A stretch of 64,000 nucleotides of DNA, taken from NCBI RefSeq assembly GCF_019457915.1, contig NZ_JAHZSS010000014.1, forward strand, positions 44,877 through 108,876, given 5' to 3'. The notes below the pieces were generated by a model. The model did not search any database. It saw only the letters and a program-made list of their open reading frames with translations, and was not told the DNA's origin. The position numbers were made by a program, and so were the translations under genes. Below, in pieces: positions 17,132 to 26,596 of the stretch (its first letter is position 1; the number at the start of each line of letters is the position of its first letter). The DNA comes from Neiella holothuriorum. Lineage in GTDB: Bacteria; Pseudomonadota; Gammaproteobacteria; Enterobacterales; Neiellaceae.

Positions 17132-17269
17132 ATGCGAAAAATCATTTTCATCAACGTATTAACAGCGATGTTTTGGGGAGCGTCGATAACGTTAGGACTT
17201 AAAGACTCAGTAAGAATGATGGGAAGCTCAAAAAGCAAAAGACGTGGCCAAGTTAACCCTGAAGGTTAA
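17132..17269 (+). CDS. Possible small membrane protein (45 aa)
   Basis: Plus-strand frame MRKIIFINVLTAMFWGASIT... of 45 residues with one hydrophobic segment (about 4-22) followed by a basic, Ser/Lys/Arg-rich tail ending QVNPEG. It fills the gap between two minus-strand genes. There is no clear Shine-Dalgarno (only an A-rich tract), so expression is doubtful. The layout (short TM plus charged tail) looks protein-like rather than random. Family not recognised. Confidence 0.3.
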   Translation: MRKIIFINVLTAMFWGASITLGLKDSVRMMGSSKSKRRGQVNPEG

Positions 17270-17355
17270 TGGGCTAACTTTGACCAAGCTATGTTAATGT
17301 TTACGTGATCTGACCCAAGCCAATAAGTTGTTCGTTCAAACCAACAATTATCCAA

Positions 17356-18048
17356 CTAGTGTAAAACAAGTGACGAAGGGTCATCGGTTTCAATAAAAAT
17401 AGCCTTAAATACATTGTCGCCATTTTCATTCTGTTGAACCTTAACAAATGAATAATTTGATGCGAACTCACCAAGCTGATGAAGCTCAGACTCTTCAATA
17501 TGATCAAAGAAAAAAGCGACAGCGCACACCCGCCCCGCACACGAATAATCCTCACTATATGCTTCGGAGCCGAATCGCTTCGCAATAGCATCTGCTAACA
17601 AAATTTCACGTTCACTAGAGCTAACGGTATCGTCAGAAGAACGAATCTTACCAATTAGATCATTGAAGCTACTGACTGAAAACGACGACTCAATAGTTTT
17701 GTGGTTAAGGCTTTCATCATCATTAATATATGCTGAGTCTAGCTGCTCTGGAGAATCAAAAATCTCCGAATTCATCAGAGTATTTGAGTCGGCGTCTATC
17801 GAACGCTGTGAGCTAATCTGCTGAGAGTCATCCATTGAAGAGCTATCAGTTAGAGCGGCTTGCTCCACTGTGGATACTGGTGTTTGTGCTTTTTGGCTGG
17901 AATTACTCAAGGCTGCATCGAGCTTAGTCTCAATGACTTTTTCGTTAGTTGGGACAGAGGAGTCGGGGCTCGTTATAGAACTGCCCACAAAAATCAACAA
18001 AGCAGCGACGCCTAAAATAACACCAACAATCTTAGTTTTAACTTCCAT
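17356..18048 (-). CDS. Membrane-anchored protein of unknown function
   Basis: 230 residues. One N-terminal hydrophobic helix (VGVILGVAALLIFVGSSI, about 8-25) would anchor it with the rest in the periplasm. Residues ~26-140 are low complexity, rich in Ser, Asp, Glu and Gln, probably an extended linker. The last ~85 residues look folded, with two Cys close together (YSCAGRVCAVAFFF) that could form a disulfide, and strand/helix alternation. AAGGA precedes the ATG. It is monocistronic between an AraC gene and thyA. I do not recognise the family. Confidence 0.65.
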   Translation of the reverse strand: MEVKTKIVGVILGVAALLIFVGSSITSPDSSVPTNEKVIETKLDAALSNSSQKAQTPVSTVEQAALTDSSSMDDSQQISSQRSIDADSNTLMNSEIFDSPEQLDSAYINDDESLNHKTIESSFSVSSFNDLIGKIRSSDDTVSSSEREILLADAIAKRFGSEAYSEDYSCAGRVCAVAFFFDHIEESELHQLGEFASNYSFVKVQQNENGDNVFKAIFIETDDPSSLVLH

Positions 18049-18304
18049 ATTTAATGAGTCCTTTTACGCATAAAGCGAGAGAGGCATAACCACACAATCC
18101 ATCAGCCTCCCCCGTGGTATTAACTAAGTATCAAACTAAACCATCGAACAAGTTATAGCCCCGACCATCTGGGCTGGTCAATGGCAATATGGGGTTACTT
18201 AGTTTTTAGCTACTTCAATAAAAAATTGATTACCTTGTGATGATTTCCTAATTTTTGCTCTACCTGTATCGGAAAGGGTTATTGAGCGCTCCATATTCGC
18301 ACGG

Positions 18305-19156
18305 TTAAACCGCAAACGGATACTGAATCGGATCGTGATGCTGATAGCCAACCACTTCAAAATCATCCATGGTGACCCAAGTTTCTAAGTCTTTCAGCGA
18401 CTTAATATCAGGATTGATATTCAGTTGCGGAGACGGGAATGGCTCGCGCTTAAGTTGGACATCTCGCATCATCGGCAATTGATCTTCGTAGATGTGGGCG
18501 TTGACGATTTTATGGTACGCCTTGCCCGGTTTGTTGCCGGTAATTTGTGCCATCAAGGCCAAGAAGGTGAAGACTTGGATTTGATTAAAATTCAGCCCTA
18601 ACGGTACATCGCACGAGCGTTGATAACTGGTTAGGTACAAGGTCTCGCCCAACAGCGAGAACGTGTGGCTATGCATGCAGGGACGTAAACATCCCAAATC
18701 AAATTCGCCTGGGTTATAAAAGGTTAAGATCTCGCCGCGATCGTCTTTTTTCTGGTTTAAGTTGCTGACGATCTTCGCAAGCTGATCAAGGTTGCTGCCA
18801 TCCGGCTTTTGCCAACTTCGGCCTTGCACACCATAAACTCGGCCCATATCGTCGGTGCCTTTACGCACAGGATTATTCAACCAAGCTTGGTTGTCATTGG
18901 CATTGGCGTCCCATGTTTTGGTACCAAGGGCGCGAAAGTCTGCGGCATTGTCAAAACCACGAATGTAGCCAAGAAACTCAGCAATCGCTGATTTCCAGTA
19001 ACTTTTACGTGTGGTGATCAGCGGAAACTGATTATTCGCTACATCGTATTCCAAATCAGCATTAATCAAGGTTAAGCAACGTTTGCCAGTGCGCTCGTTT
19101 TCAATCCATTGGCCTTGGTCAACAATGCGCTGGCAAAGATCTAAATACTGCTTCAT
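18305..19156 (-). CDS. thyA: Thymidylate synthase ThyA
   Basis: 283 residues, the length of bacterial ThyA plus a short insert. Converts dUMP to dTMP with methylene-tetrahydrofolate. Key features: phosphate-binding Arg in the PLITTRKS loop, catalytic Cys160 in LRPCMHSH, the arginine motif [14 protein letters not shown], and NAHIYEDQ near the C-terminus; the protein ends PFAV as is typical. The ATG overlaps the lgt stop (ATGA), so lgt-thyA is a translationally coupled pair, the same order as in E. coli. Confidence 0.97.
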   Translation of the reverse strand: MKQYLDLCQRIVDQGQWIENERTGKRCLTLINADLEYDVANNQFPLITTRKSYWKSAIAEFLGYIRGFDNAADFRALGTKTWDANANDNQAWLNNPVRKGTDDMGRVYGVQGRSWQKPDGSNLDQLAKIVSNLNQKKDDRGEILTFYNPGEFDLGCLRPCMHSHTFSLLGETLYLTSYQRSCDVPLGLNFNQIQVFTFLALMAQITGNKPGKAYHKIVNAHIYEDQLPMMRDVQLKREPFPSPQLNINPDIKSLKDLETWVTMDDFEVVGYQHHDPIQYPFAV

Positions 19157-19974
19157 GCTTTTTCTCCTCGCTCAGCAGTTGATACAGAACGGCGATAACC
19201 GAGCACCATCAGGCCAAGGCCGCCGAATATCATCGGTAGGCATAGCCATTGGCCCATGCTCATGCCCAATTGAAGTATGCCTAAGTGTGCATCCGGTTCA
19301 CGAGCAAACTCAATGATAAATCGGAATGCGCCGTATCCCAGTAGAAATAGGCCCGCAATGGTGCCTGCAGGACGAGGTTTACGCCCAAACCACCACAGCA
19401 TGAAAAACAACACGACCCCTTCTAACGCGAACTCATACAGTTGCGATGGGTGGCGCGGCAATGCTAATGGATCAGCAGGAAAGATCATGGCCCAAGATAA
19501 GTCGGTCTGGCGGCCCCACAGTTCACCATTAATAAAATTACCCAAACGGCCTGCCCCTAAACCGATTGGCAGTAACGGGCAAACAAAGTCACCCACCGCC
19601 AAATAAGATTTGTGGTACTTACGCGCAAACACGGCCATTGCGGTCATGACCCCAAGTACGCCGCCGTGGAAGGACATTCCGCCTTCCCAGATACGAAATA
19701 AGTAAATCGGATCGCTTAAAAAGCTACTGAATTGATAAAACAGCACGTAACCAAAGCGACCACCTAAAATCACGCCTAAAAAGCCGTAAAACAATAAGTC
19801 GCTTACTTGCTGCTCGGTCCAGCCACTATTCGGCTTCCGAGCCATGCGGTTACCAAGCCACATCGCGGCTAAAAATCCGACTAAATACATCAGCCCATAC
19901 CAACGGAGTTTCAGGGGGCCGAGTTCAAATAAAATGGGGTCGATTTGCGGGAAGGTAATCAATGCCGTGAGCAT
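19153..19974 (-). CDS. lgt: Prolipoprotein diacylglyceryl transferase Lgt
   Basis: 273 residues, inner-membrane protein with about seven TM helices. Transfers diacylglycerol from phosphatidylglycerol to the lipobox Cys, the first step of lipoprotein maturation. The Lgt signature [16 protein letters not shown] is near residue 140 and includes the essential Arg and Asn; further hallmarks are [19 protein letters not shown] at the N-terminus, the GGMSFHGG loop and HPSQLYE. thyA overlaps its stop by 4 bases. Several substrates (lipoproteins) are encoded nearby in this window. Confidence 0.96.
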   Translation of the reverse strand: MLTALITFPQIDPILFELGPLKLRWYGLMYLVGFLAAMWLGNRMARKPNSGWTEQQVSDLLFYGFLGVILGGRFGYVLFYQFSSFLSDPIYLFRIWEGGMSFHGGVLGVMTAMAVFARKYHKSYLAVGDFVCPLLPIGLGAGRLGNFINGELWGRQTDLSWAMIFPADPLALPRHPSQLYEFALEGVVLFFMLWWFGRKPRPAGTIAGLFLLGYGAFRFIIEFAREPDAHLGILQLGMSMGQWLCLPMIFGGLGLMVLGYRRSVSTAERGEKA

Positions 19975-20066
19975 CTGTTATTCGTCCAATTGAGTGACTT
20001 CATCAAAGGTCGCCATCATAGCATGGCAACTTCATAAGAAAACGGCCGGATTGTAACGGCGAGTGT

Positions 20067-22328
20067 TTACTGGCCCGGCCGGATCAGAGCACCTAAACCA
20101 TAGGAATCCATGTCGACATATAATTGCCTACGGATAATGTCGGAGCTCGACAAATTCAGCGCTTTTTGCAGCATGTGTTGGCATTGCGCCATGCTCACTT
20201 TAGCAAGCGCCCACTTCACTCGGCCGATATTGGCCGCGTTCATACTCAGCACTTTATAGCCCATCGCAACCAGCAAAATCGCACCGAGCGGATCACTCGC
20301 CAGCTCACCACAAATAGAAAATTCGAGCTTATACTGACGACACTGCTGGGCCACCGAATTGAGCGCATTCAGTACCGCCGGATTCAGCTCATCATATAAA
20401 TTGGCAACGCGAGGATTATTACGATCCACGGCCAACAAATATTGAGTCAAATCGTTGCTACCAACGGAGATGAAATCAACCATATCCGCCACAGCTCGCA
20501 GCTGATAAAGCATGGCCGGCACTTCCACCATGATCCCGACTTGAGGCAGCGGGAAATGATCGTTCAATTCATCCTGCATTTCTGAGTGTGCTTTGAACAG
20601 TAGCTTTTTCGCCTGCGCCAATTCGGCTATTTGCGTCACCATCGGGAACATAATACGTAGATTTCGGCACTTGCGATGCGCCTTGAGCATGGCGCGCAAT
20701 TGAACCAAAAAGATCTCAGGATGATCCAGCGTCATCCGCAAACCACGCCATCCTAAAAACGGATTTTCTTCGCGAATAGGGAAATACGGTAAGGCTTTGT
20801 CACCGCCCACATCCAGTGTACGCATGGTGACCGGCTGATCAGGAAAACGTTTGAGGATGTTGCAATACGTCTGAAACTGAAACTCTTCCGATGGAAACTT
20901 ATCGCGGATCATAAACGGAATTTCAGTTCGAAACAGGCCAACACCATCGGCGCCGCCGCCATAATGCTCGGTATCGGCGGCAAGCCCCGCATTGATCATG
21001 ACCGATAGTCGGCTGCCATCGGCAGTTGCCGCTGGCAATTCGCGGTTCTTTTCAAACTCAACTTGCAGCTCAGTTTCCTGTTGCAGCAGCCGAGAGTATT
21101 CATCACGTACGGTTTGCGACGGAGATAAGTAAATGCGCCCGCTGTATCCATCAACAATCAGTTCGCGGCCAGCACAACGTTTCAGTGGCAGCTCGGCAAC
21201 ACCGAGCACCGCAGGGATCCCCATTGCACGCGCCAAAATTGCCGCGTGAGAATTACTTGAGCCTCTGAGCGAGACAATCCCCAGTAGTTTTTCACGTGGG
21301 ATTGACGCCAACATTGATGCGGTGACCTCTTCGGCAACCAAGATAATCGGCTGTTTTAGCTCCGTTTGTTCGTGACGTTTTTGTTGTAGAAAATAAAGTA
21401 AACGCTGTGCTAAATCGCGAACATCGGAGGCACGCTCGCGCAAATAGCCATCTTGCATGGCAGCAAACTGCGCAATGTACTCTTTCGCAACGCGCACCAG
21501 TGCGGTTTCAGCGGTCGCATTCTCTCGGATCTGCTGCTCAACGGCGCCGCTAATGGACGCATCATCGAGCATGTGTTGATAAACATCGAAGATAGCCAGC
21601 GCATCTTGTTCAATCGACTCGCCAAGGCGCAAACTCAATCGTTCAATGTATTCGCGCGTTTGCAACACGGCAGCTTGCCAGCGTTCTAATTCCGCAGCTA
21701 AATCTTGATGTTGATCTTCTATCACATCAGCTAAGTCGACAACGACACGTTCTACCCAGGCTGGAGACGCAGCAATGCCTGGCGAGCCCGCAACACCTTG
21801 AAGCACAACCATGCGATGTTGCTTTGTTGCTGGCGTCGTTAATTGGCCACGGGCTTTGGCTGTTGCCAACACGCCGGCTAACTGAGCCGACAACGTAATA
21901 AGCAACGACTCTTCTTGTTCGGAAAATTGCCGCTCGTCGGCTTGTTGAATAGTCAGAACACCAAGGACTTTGCCCTGATGAATGATCGGCGTGCCAAGAA
22001 AAGCATTCAACTGCTCTTCTTCCACTTCAGGAATGTACTTAAATCGGGGGTGTAAATGCGCGTTGGCTAAATTGATTGGCTCTTCTTTTTGGCCAACCAA
22101 ACCAATCAAGCCCTCTTCAAATCCAATGACCGCTTTACCAACCGATGACTTTGCCAAGCCATCAGTGGCCATTAGCGTAAAATAACCGCCATCAGCATTC
22201 GCGAGGTATACCGAGCAACATTGCGCTTCCAATGCTTGCTTGGTGTGAGAAACAAGAAACTGAAGCGCATCATCGAGCGCTTCAGTTTGATTGACGCCCT
22301 GCACGATTTTGCGCAGGGTTTGCAGCAT
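20067..22328 (-). CDS. ptsP: PTS-Ntr enzyme I, PtsP
   Basis: 753 residues from the ATG at 22328. Domain order: N-terminal GAF (about 1-160, GTPIIHQGKVLGVLTIQQ), enzyme I N-domain with the phosphorylatable His in GSSNSHAAILARAMGIP, and the C-terminal PEP-binding TIM barrel (FRTEIPFM, GWRGLRMTLDHPE, VGSNDLTQYLL, CGELASDP). It passes phosphate from PEP to NPr and EIIA-Ntr, a nitrogen and potassium signalling chain. I chose the MLQTLRKIV start, which matches E. coli PtsP; the upstream rppH stop is one base away (TAACATG), implying coupling. A longer frame running into rppH is rejected. Confidence 0.95.
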   Translation of the reverse strand: MLQTLRKIVQGVNQTEALDDALQFLVSHTKQALEAQCCSVYLANADGGYFTLMATDGLAKSSVGKAVIGFEEGLIGLVGQKEEPINLANAHLHPRFKYIPEVEEEQLNAFLGTPIIHQGKVLGVLTIQQADERQFSEQEESLLITLSAQLAGVLATAKARGQLTTPATKQHRMVVLQGVAGSPGIAASPAWVERVVVDLADVIEDQHQDLAAELERWQAAVLQTREYIERLSLRLGESIEQDALAIFDVYQHMLDDASISGAVEQQIRENATAETALVRVAKEYIAQFAAMQDGYLRERASDVRDLAQRLLYFLQQKRHEQTELKQPIILVAEEVTASMLASIPREKLLGIVSLRGSSNSHAAILARAMGIPAVLGVAELPLKRCAGRELIVDGYSGRIYLSPSQTVRDEYSRLLQQETELQVEFEKNRELPAATADGSRLSVMINAGLAADTEHYGGGADGVGLFRTEIPFMIRDKFPSEEFQFQTYCNILKRFPDQPVTMRTLDVGGDKALPYFPIREENPFLGWRGLRMTLDHPEIFLVQLRAMLKAHRKCRNLRIMFPMVTQIAELAQAKKLLFKAHSEMQDELNDHFPLPQVGIMVEVPAMLYQLRAVADMVDFISVGSNDLTQYLLAVDRNNPRVANLYDELNPAVLNALNSVAQQCRQYKLEFSICGELASDPLGAILLVAMGYKVLSMNAANIGRVKWALAKVSMAQCQHMLQKALNLSSSDIIRRQLYVDMDSYGLGALIRPGQ

Positions 22329-22329
22329 G

Positions 22330-22872
22330 TTAATTGGCATTTGCTTGAGGTCGCCTGCGCCGCCGGCGCTTATCCTTAGACGGTCGCCCATCCCTAATCA
22401 TTTGTTGAAGCGGCGCAATAAATTCTTTCATCGCGCGACGATATACTTCGCGCTTGAATGATACGACCTGTCGCACTGGGTACCAATAGGAAACCCAACG
22501 CCATTCATCAAACTCGGGATGGCCACTAGCCTCCAAATTTACTGCGTCATCATTACTGGTTAATTGCAACAAGAACCAGCGCTGTTTTTGTCCTATACAG
22601 ACGGGATTAGAACCTTCACGAATCAAGCGTTTCGGCAAGCGGTAACGTAACCATGAGCGACTAACCGAAATAATCGTTACATGCTCACGGCTAAGCCCTA
22701 CTTCTTCGTAGAGCTCTCGGTACATAGCTTGCTCAGGGGTTTCACCTTCATTGACCCCACCTTGAGGAAATTGCCATGAATGCTGGCCGATACGACGAGC
22801 CCATAGCACTTGCCCTGCTTGATTGGAGATGATAATCCCGACGTTTGAACGATAGCCGTCGGAATCAATCAC
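22330..22872 (-). CDS. rppH: RNA pyrophosphohydrolase RppH
   Basis: 180 residues from a GTG at 22872 preceded by AGGA. Removes pyrophosphate from mRNA 5' triphosphates, which triggers RNase E-dependent decay. The Nudix box [20 protein letters not shown] spans residues 38-57 and continues [28 protein letters not shown] and [19 protein letters not shown] are family hallmarks. The C-terminal basic tail (RRRRRRPQ) resembles that of relatives. An in-frame extension upstream to 23025 has no similarity and overlaps the DnaA-box region, so I reject it. Coupled to ptsP, as in E. coli. Confidence 0.95.
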   Translation of the reverse strand: MIDSDGYRSNVGIIISNQAGQVLWARRIGQHSWQFPQGGVNEGETPEQAMYRELYEEVGLSREHVTIISVSRSWLRYRLPKRLIREGSNPVCIGQKQRWFLLQLTSNDDAVNLEASGHPEFDEWRWVSYWYPVRQVVSFKREVYRRAMKEFIAPLQQMIRDGRPSKDKRRRRRRPQANAN

Positions 22873-23579
22873 TCTCAGTATCCTGAGTGAATATCGAATG
22901 GCCCGATTGTTCCACAAAACGTCATCCCTCGGCAATCCTATTATGCTGTGCTTTGAGCCAGCTCTCACAAAGGTTTCACGCGCCACCTGTGAATAAAATG
23001 CCGAAAGTTTAAAAGTTATGCACACAAAAATAATTCACAGATCACTTTTAGCGATCAAGTTAGCCACACGACCTGTGCATAACAGTGTGCATAAATCAGA
23101 ATAAGCAGTCATACAACGTTTAATGATCGCCATAAAAATTAGCTAAAGATAGACAACTCAACCCTCACTCAATTGTTTTTATTAAATATTTTTGCCTGCC
23201 CACTTATCCAAACGATCAAATGATCATTGTTCATAACTTAAGGCGAACAAGATCTATCCAACGTCAAAGTTACACACAGAAAGCGGCTAAAATGCGAACA
23301 AATGTTCCTTGAGATCACGATTTACATGCTGATTCAAGCTGTTTTTTAGGGGGAATTGATCGGGTTTTAGTATTTATCCAAGGTTACTGTGACTTGTTCT
23401 GTGAATAACTAGCTAACAAGCATATGTGATAACATTATTTAATTGCTTTAAATATTATTAATCAATAAGTTGCATTAAGTTTATAATCATTCGCGAACGC
23501 TGCACAGATTCTGTTCAGGATGACAAGTTGAGTTCAAGTTCGTACCATAGCACCAGCCACCATTAGCGATATCGAATTC
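22873..23579. promoter_or_regulatory. rppH-mutH intergenic region, DARS2-like DnaA-box cluster
   Basis: 707 AT-rich non-coding bases. Exact DnaA boxes (TTATNCACA) lie at 22988-22996 (-), 23016-23024 (+), 23074-23082 (-), 23086-23094 (-) and 23400-23408 (-); one-mismatch boxes at 23031-23039 (+), 23204-23212 (+), 23228-23236 (-) and 23270-23278 (+). An exact IHF site, AATCAATAAGTTG, is at 23460-23472, and several GATC sites are scattered through it. In E. coli the rppH(ygdP)-mutH interval is DARS2, which recharges DnaA-ADP to DnaA-ATP with help from IHF and Fis. Position plus boxes plus IHF make a DARS2 equivalent likely. Whether the core spacing is functional cannot be judged by eye. The divergent rppH and mutH promoters must also lie here. 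Confidence 0.75.
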
Positions 23580-24248
23580 ATGCAAGCACCTGAATCTATT
23601 GACCAACTATCTGCTCGCGCCCAAGCGATCGCGGGTTTAAGCCTGGCGGAGCTTGCCGATCAGTTTGATCAGCCTGTGCCGGCAGACTTTTCTCGACATA
23701 AAGGCTGGGGCGGCATGTTGATTGAGTTAGCACTCGGTGCAACGGCAGGCTCGAAGCCTGAGCCGGACTTTCCTGAACTCGGTGTCGAATTAAAAACGTT
23801 ACCTATTTCGTCCACGGGCCAACCACTCGAAACCACCTTTGTATGCGTTGCGCCAATGCTTGATGCGAGTCGACAGCAATGGCACACCAGTAGTTTTCGT
23901 AAAAAAGTTGCCCACGTATTGTGGGTTCCCGTACTGGCCGATAAAGGGATGTCGCCAGCGCAACGGCAAATTGGCAGCCCTTTTTTATGGCAATTATCTG
24001 GTGAGCAAGAGCAGGTACTCAAGAGAGATTGGCAAGAGCTCACCGATCTATTGGCTTTGGGGCAAATATCTCAGATCAATGCTCACTTTGGTGAGTACTT
24101 GCAACTTCGCCCCAAGGCAGCCAATGGCTCAGTTCGTACTCAAGCATTTGGTGAACATGGCGAATTAATTCAGACTCAGCCCAAGGGCTTTTATCTGAGA
24201 ACCAGTTTTACCAGTTGGATTTTGCGACAACAATTTGCACCAAAATAG
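23580..24248 (+). CDS. mutH: DNA mismatch repair endonuclease MutH
   Basis: 222 residues. Nicks the unmethylated strand at hemimethylated GATC sites after activation by MutL. The catalytic D-(X)n-E-x-K triad is visible as D63, E70 and K72 in PDFPELGVELKTLP. Other family blocks: KGWGGMLIELALGATAGSKP, PLETTFVCVAP, GSPFLWQL and EYLQLRPKAANG. Presence of MutH implies Dam methylation in this organism. The ATG at 23580 has no obvious ribosome-binding site, but the N-terminus aligns well with E. coli MutH. rppH is divergent across the DARS2-like region. Confidence 0.96.
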   Translation: MQAPESIDQLSARAQAIAGLSLAELADQFDQPVPADFSRHKGWGGMLIELALGATAGSKPEPDFPELGVELKTLPISSTGQPLETTFVCVAPMLDASRQQWHTSSFRKKVAHVLWVPVLADKGMSPAQRQIGSPFLWQLSGEQEQVLKRDWQELTDLLALGQISQINAHFGEYLQLRPKAANGSVRTQAFGEHGELIQTQPKGFYLRTSFTSWILRQQFAPK

Positions 24249-24392
24249 GCAAAGACGAATTTTATTGTCTATTTTTAGTGCGTTACCACATTCATTATGA
24301 GGTCATAAAGGCCGTTTAGAATTCGGCGCGAGCCTTGCATGGCCAATTACTAACCACTTTGCTTGCTATTTACTGTTCATGGAGGGCATAGC

Positions 24393-24719
24393 ATGTCCAC
24401 GAAAAAACAATTTTTAAAATCAAAACCCGTCGTTAAGGTCACCTTTGAGATATCAGCGGAAGCAGCACAAGGCGCTAGCGAAGCGTTCCTTCTGTGTGAA
24501 GCCACTGATTGGGCCAAAGAGCCAATGAAAAAATTCAAAGCGGGACACTTCAAAACCACACTTAATTTGCCAACCGATGACAAAGCAGATTACGAATACC
24601 GTTACTGCTTAGTACTAGAAGATGGCACGGAGAAATATGACAATGACTGGGAAGCCGATAGCTATCGTCCGAATGGCTCTGGCGAAGAAAACTCGGTGGT
24701 TAGCGTCACCGCAAGTTAA
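24393..24719 (+). CDS. Isoamylase early-set (CBM48-like) domain protein
   Basis: 108 residues from the ATG at 24393, preceded by GGAGG at good spacing; a longer frame from 24363 is rejected for that reason. The sequence KVTFEISAEAAQGASEAFLLCEATDW, with FKTTLNLPTDDKADYEYRYCL and DNDWEADSYRPNGSGEENSVV, is the AMPK/isoamylase N-terminal E-set fold, here as a free-standing single domain. Such small proteins occur in Shewanella and Vibrio; carbohydrate (glycogen) binding is inferred from family only. Monocistronic, with a strong terminator. Confidence 0.8.
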   Translation: MSTKKQFLKSKPVVKVTFEISAEAAQGASEAFLLCEATDWAKEPMKKFKAGHFKTTLNLPTDDKADYEYRYCLVLEDGTEKYDNDWEADSYRPNGSGEENSVVSVTAS

Positions 24720-24739
24720 CCAGTAACTCCGATAATAGT

Positions 24740-24773
24740 AGTGCTACCAACTACGGTAGCACTCCGCTTTTTT
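24740..24773 (+). terminator. Rho-independent terminator after E-set gene
   Basis: Perfect stem AGTGCTACC (24740-24748), loop AACTAC, GGTAGCACT (24755-24763), then CCGC and seven T residues. It lies 20 bases after the stop at 24719. Confidence 0.9.
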
Positions 24774-24876
24774 GCTCACACCATAGTTTTGACCGAGTTA
24801 TTTCCCGCTGACTGCTTCAATTCATGTGTTTTAATCGACACCTTTCTGCCGATTCAAATAGGCTAAGCTGAGATCG

Positions 24877-25752
24877 ATGGACTTTTTTACATTCAAGAAA
24901 TTAGTCGGCTTGATATTCGCGCCCATGCCGATTGGTGCATTTTTGCTGACGTGGGCTTTAGTCGTGTGTTGGTTGCAGCGATCAACAAACTGGCTACGCT
25001 GGCCGTTAACCATAAGCTGGCTATTGCTGGTGGGCGTGACGATTTTACCGTTCATTTCTAGCTGGCTAATTGAGCATGAGGGGTTGTATCCGGCCTATTC
25101 AGCAACGGATAAGCGGCCTGTAGAAGAGATTCTGGTACTTGGCTGCTACGCCAATGACGATCCGCTATTACCTATTACGTCACAAGTACATACCTGCTCG
25201 CGCGGACGACTCGTTGAAGCGTTAAGGATTTGGCAACTCCACCCTAACGCCCAGATCCTGTTATCCGGCGGCGCAATCCAACAGGGGCAAGTAACACAAG
25301 CAGAGATTGGCGCACAGTTCTTAATTGCGCTTGGCCTTCCCAAACACGCTGTTCGAGTTGTCAATCAAGGCCATGATACCCAGTCTGAAGCCGCTGCCTA
25401 TCGCCAGCTCATATCTTCCGACATGCCGGTATTAGTGACATCTGCAACGCATATGAAACGAGCGGTCCGGCTATTTACTCAACAGGGTATTCGCGTGATC
25501 CCTGCGCCAAGTGAGCATCTGATGATGTCACCATCAGATCAAGGAGAAATGATTTGGCAAGATCTCGTGCCGAAACCCTATTATCTATACCAAATTGAGC
25601 GAGTTTGGTACGCCACGCTTGGTAATGCTTGGTTAACCCTGCAAAGCTTATTTGAAAGAAACACTGCCGAGCCACCGCCAGCCGCTTTAAACGAGCAAAG
25701 CGATACCACGACAGACGATCCGCCCGCAGCCGACAAGCAACCGAGTGACTAA
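24877..25752 (+). CDS. elyC: ElyC/SanA/YdcF family membrane protein (DUF218)
   Basis: 291 residues. Two N-terminal TM helices (about 10-32 and 41-62) then a periplasmic DUF218 domain: EILVLGCYAND, RLVEALRIWQLHPNAQILLSG, INQGHDTQSEA-type segment VVNQGHDTQSEAAAY, and VLVTSATHMKRAVRLF. This architecture matches ElyC, the E. coli envelope-biogenesis factor tied to lipid-carrier and peptidoglycan metabolism; YdcF and SanA have other membrane layouts. The last ~35 residues are Pro/Asp-rich and probably disordered. It converges on the yfbR-like gene. Biochemical activity of the family is not settled. Confidence 0.8.
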   Translation: MDFFTFKKLVGLIFAPMPIGAFLLTWALVVCWLQRSTNWLRWPLTISWLLLVGVTILPFISSWLIEHEGLYPAYSATDKRPVEEILVLGCYANDDPLLPITSQVHTCSRGRLVEALRIWQLHPNAQILLSGGAIQQGQVTQAEIGAQFLIALGLPKHAVRVVNQGHDTQSEAAAYRQLISSDMPVLVTSATHMKRAVRLFTQQGIRVIPAPSEHLMMSPSDQGEMIWQDLVPKPYYLYQIERVWYATLGNAWLTLQSLFERNTAEPPPAALNEQSDTTTDDPPAADKQPSD

Positions 25753-25780
25753 ATTGCTGCCGTTAATGGCTTAGGCAGAT

Positions 25781-26416
25781 TTAAAATAAACTCTCTTGCT
25801 GAGCCGGCTCAAGGTAGGCGCCGTCCATGAGCTCATCGATAGTCAACTGAAATGCGGGCATCATCCGCTCCATAAAGTAATTCACTTCTGGTAATTCATC
25901 TCGATAAGGCTGCAACGCTTTGTCGAGTTTTTGCTTGGCACCAGCAAACTCGGTGTTGTTCGCACGCAGCTCCGACAATGACTTGGCATAAGCGGATAAT
26001 AAGTCAGCGGCTTTAACAAACTTATGTAATTCACCGTCATGCTGATGGAGTAGTTCGTCGAAGTGAGGCTTTAATTCTTCGGGCAACGAGTTCATCAACA
26101 TATCGCATGCGATCCCTTCCATCTTGCGACATAAATCCAGCAGTCGAGGATCGCTATATTTAATCAAGCTGTTTACATCTTCAGTGAGCACTTCTGGCGC
26201 ATCGTGGTACAAGGCCATGGTCGCTAACTTGTTTTCATCAATTTTAGGCTTATCAATAAACACGTGATTGCGCAGCAGGCCCAAGCAGTGAGCAAACATA
26301 GCAACTTGCAAACTATGCTCGGCAACATTTTCAGAACGAGTCGCGTTGGATTTGCTCCAACGTTGAATGTTCTGCATTCGAGACAGTAGCGCGTAAAACA
26401 CATTCTTGTGATGCAT
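25781..26416 (-). CDS. yfbR: HD-domain 5'-deoxynucleotidase YfbR
   Basis: 211 residues. Hydrolyses dNMPs to deoxynucleosides and phosphate in the nucleotide salvage/degradation route. Metal-binding residues of the HD fold are visible: H34 (VAEHSLQVAMFAH), H71-D72 (ALYHDAPEVLTED) and D137 (KAADLLSAY). I chose the ATG at 26416, which has AAGGAAG upstream and matches the E. coli YfbR N-terminus; the longer frame adds 14 residues without support. Single gene, convergent with elyC. Confidence 0.92.
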   Translation of the reverse strand: MHHKNVFYALLSRMQNIQRWSKSNATRSENVAEHSLQVAMFAHCLGLLRNHVFIDKPKIDENKLATMALYHDAPEVLTEDVNSLIKYSDPRLLDLCRKMEGIACDMLMNSLPEELKPHFDELLHQHDGELHKFVKAADLLSAYAKSLSELRANNTEFAGAKQKLDKALQPYRDELPEVNYFMERMMPAFQLTIDELMDGAYLEPAQQESLF

Positions 26417-26596
26417 GAAACACTTCCTTGAATAAGCGGAGTAACTAGCCGAAACCAATACTCGGCATCTAACGATTGACTTGAAACTAGCACATCAGTC
26501 CTACGTTCTCTATGACCAACTAAAGTTGACCTTTGCCCGCCATTTCATAACCATGTGATACAAGCGAGCCAATATTGGCCAATAGGAAACCTTGTT

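Noticed and set aside
22873..23025. N-terminal extension of RppH to 23025
   Set aside because: It has no family similarity and runs through two DnaA boxes; the GTG at 22872 with AGGA matches the known RppH start.
22873..23579. Chromosomal or plasmid replication origin
   Set aside because: DnaA boxes and AT-rich DNA are present, but no dnaA, gidA/mnmG, parAB or rep gene is nearby, and the locus matches DARS2 rather than oriC.
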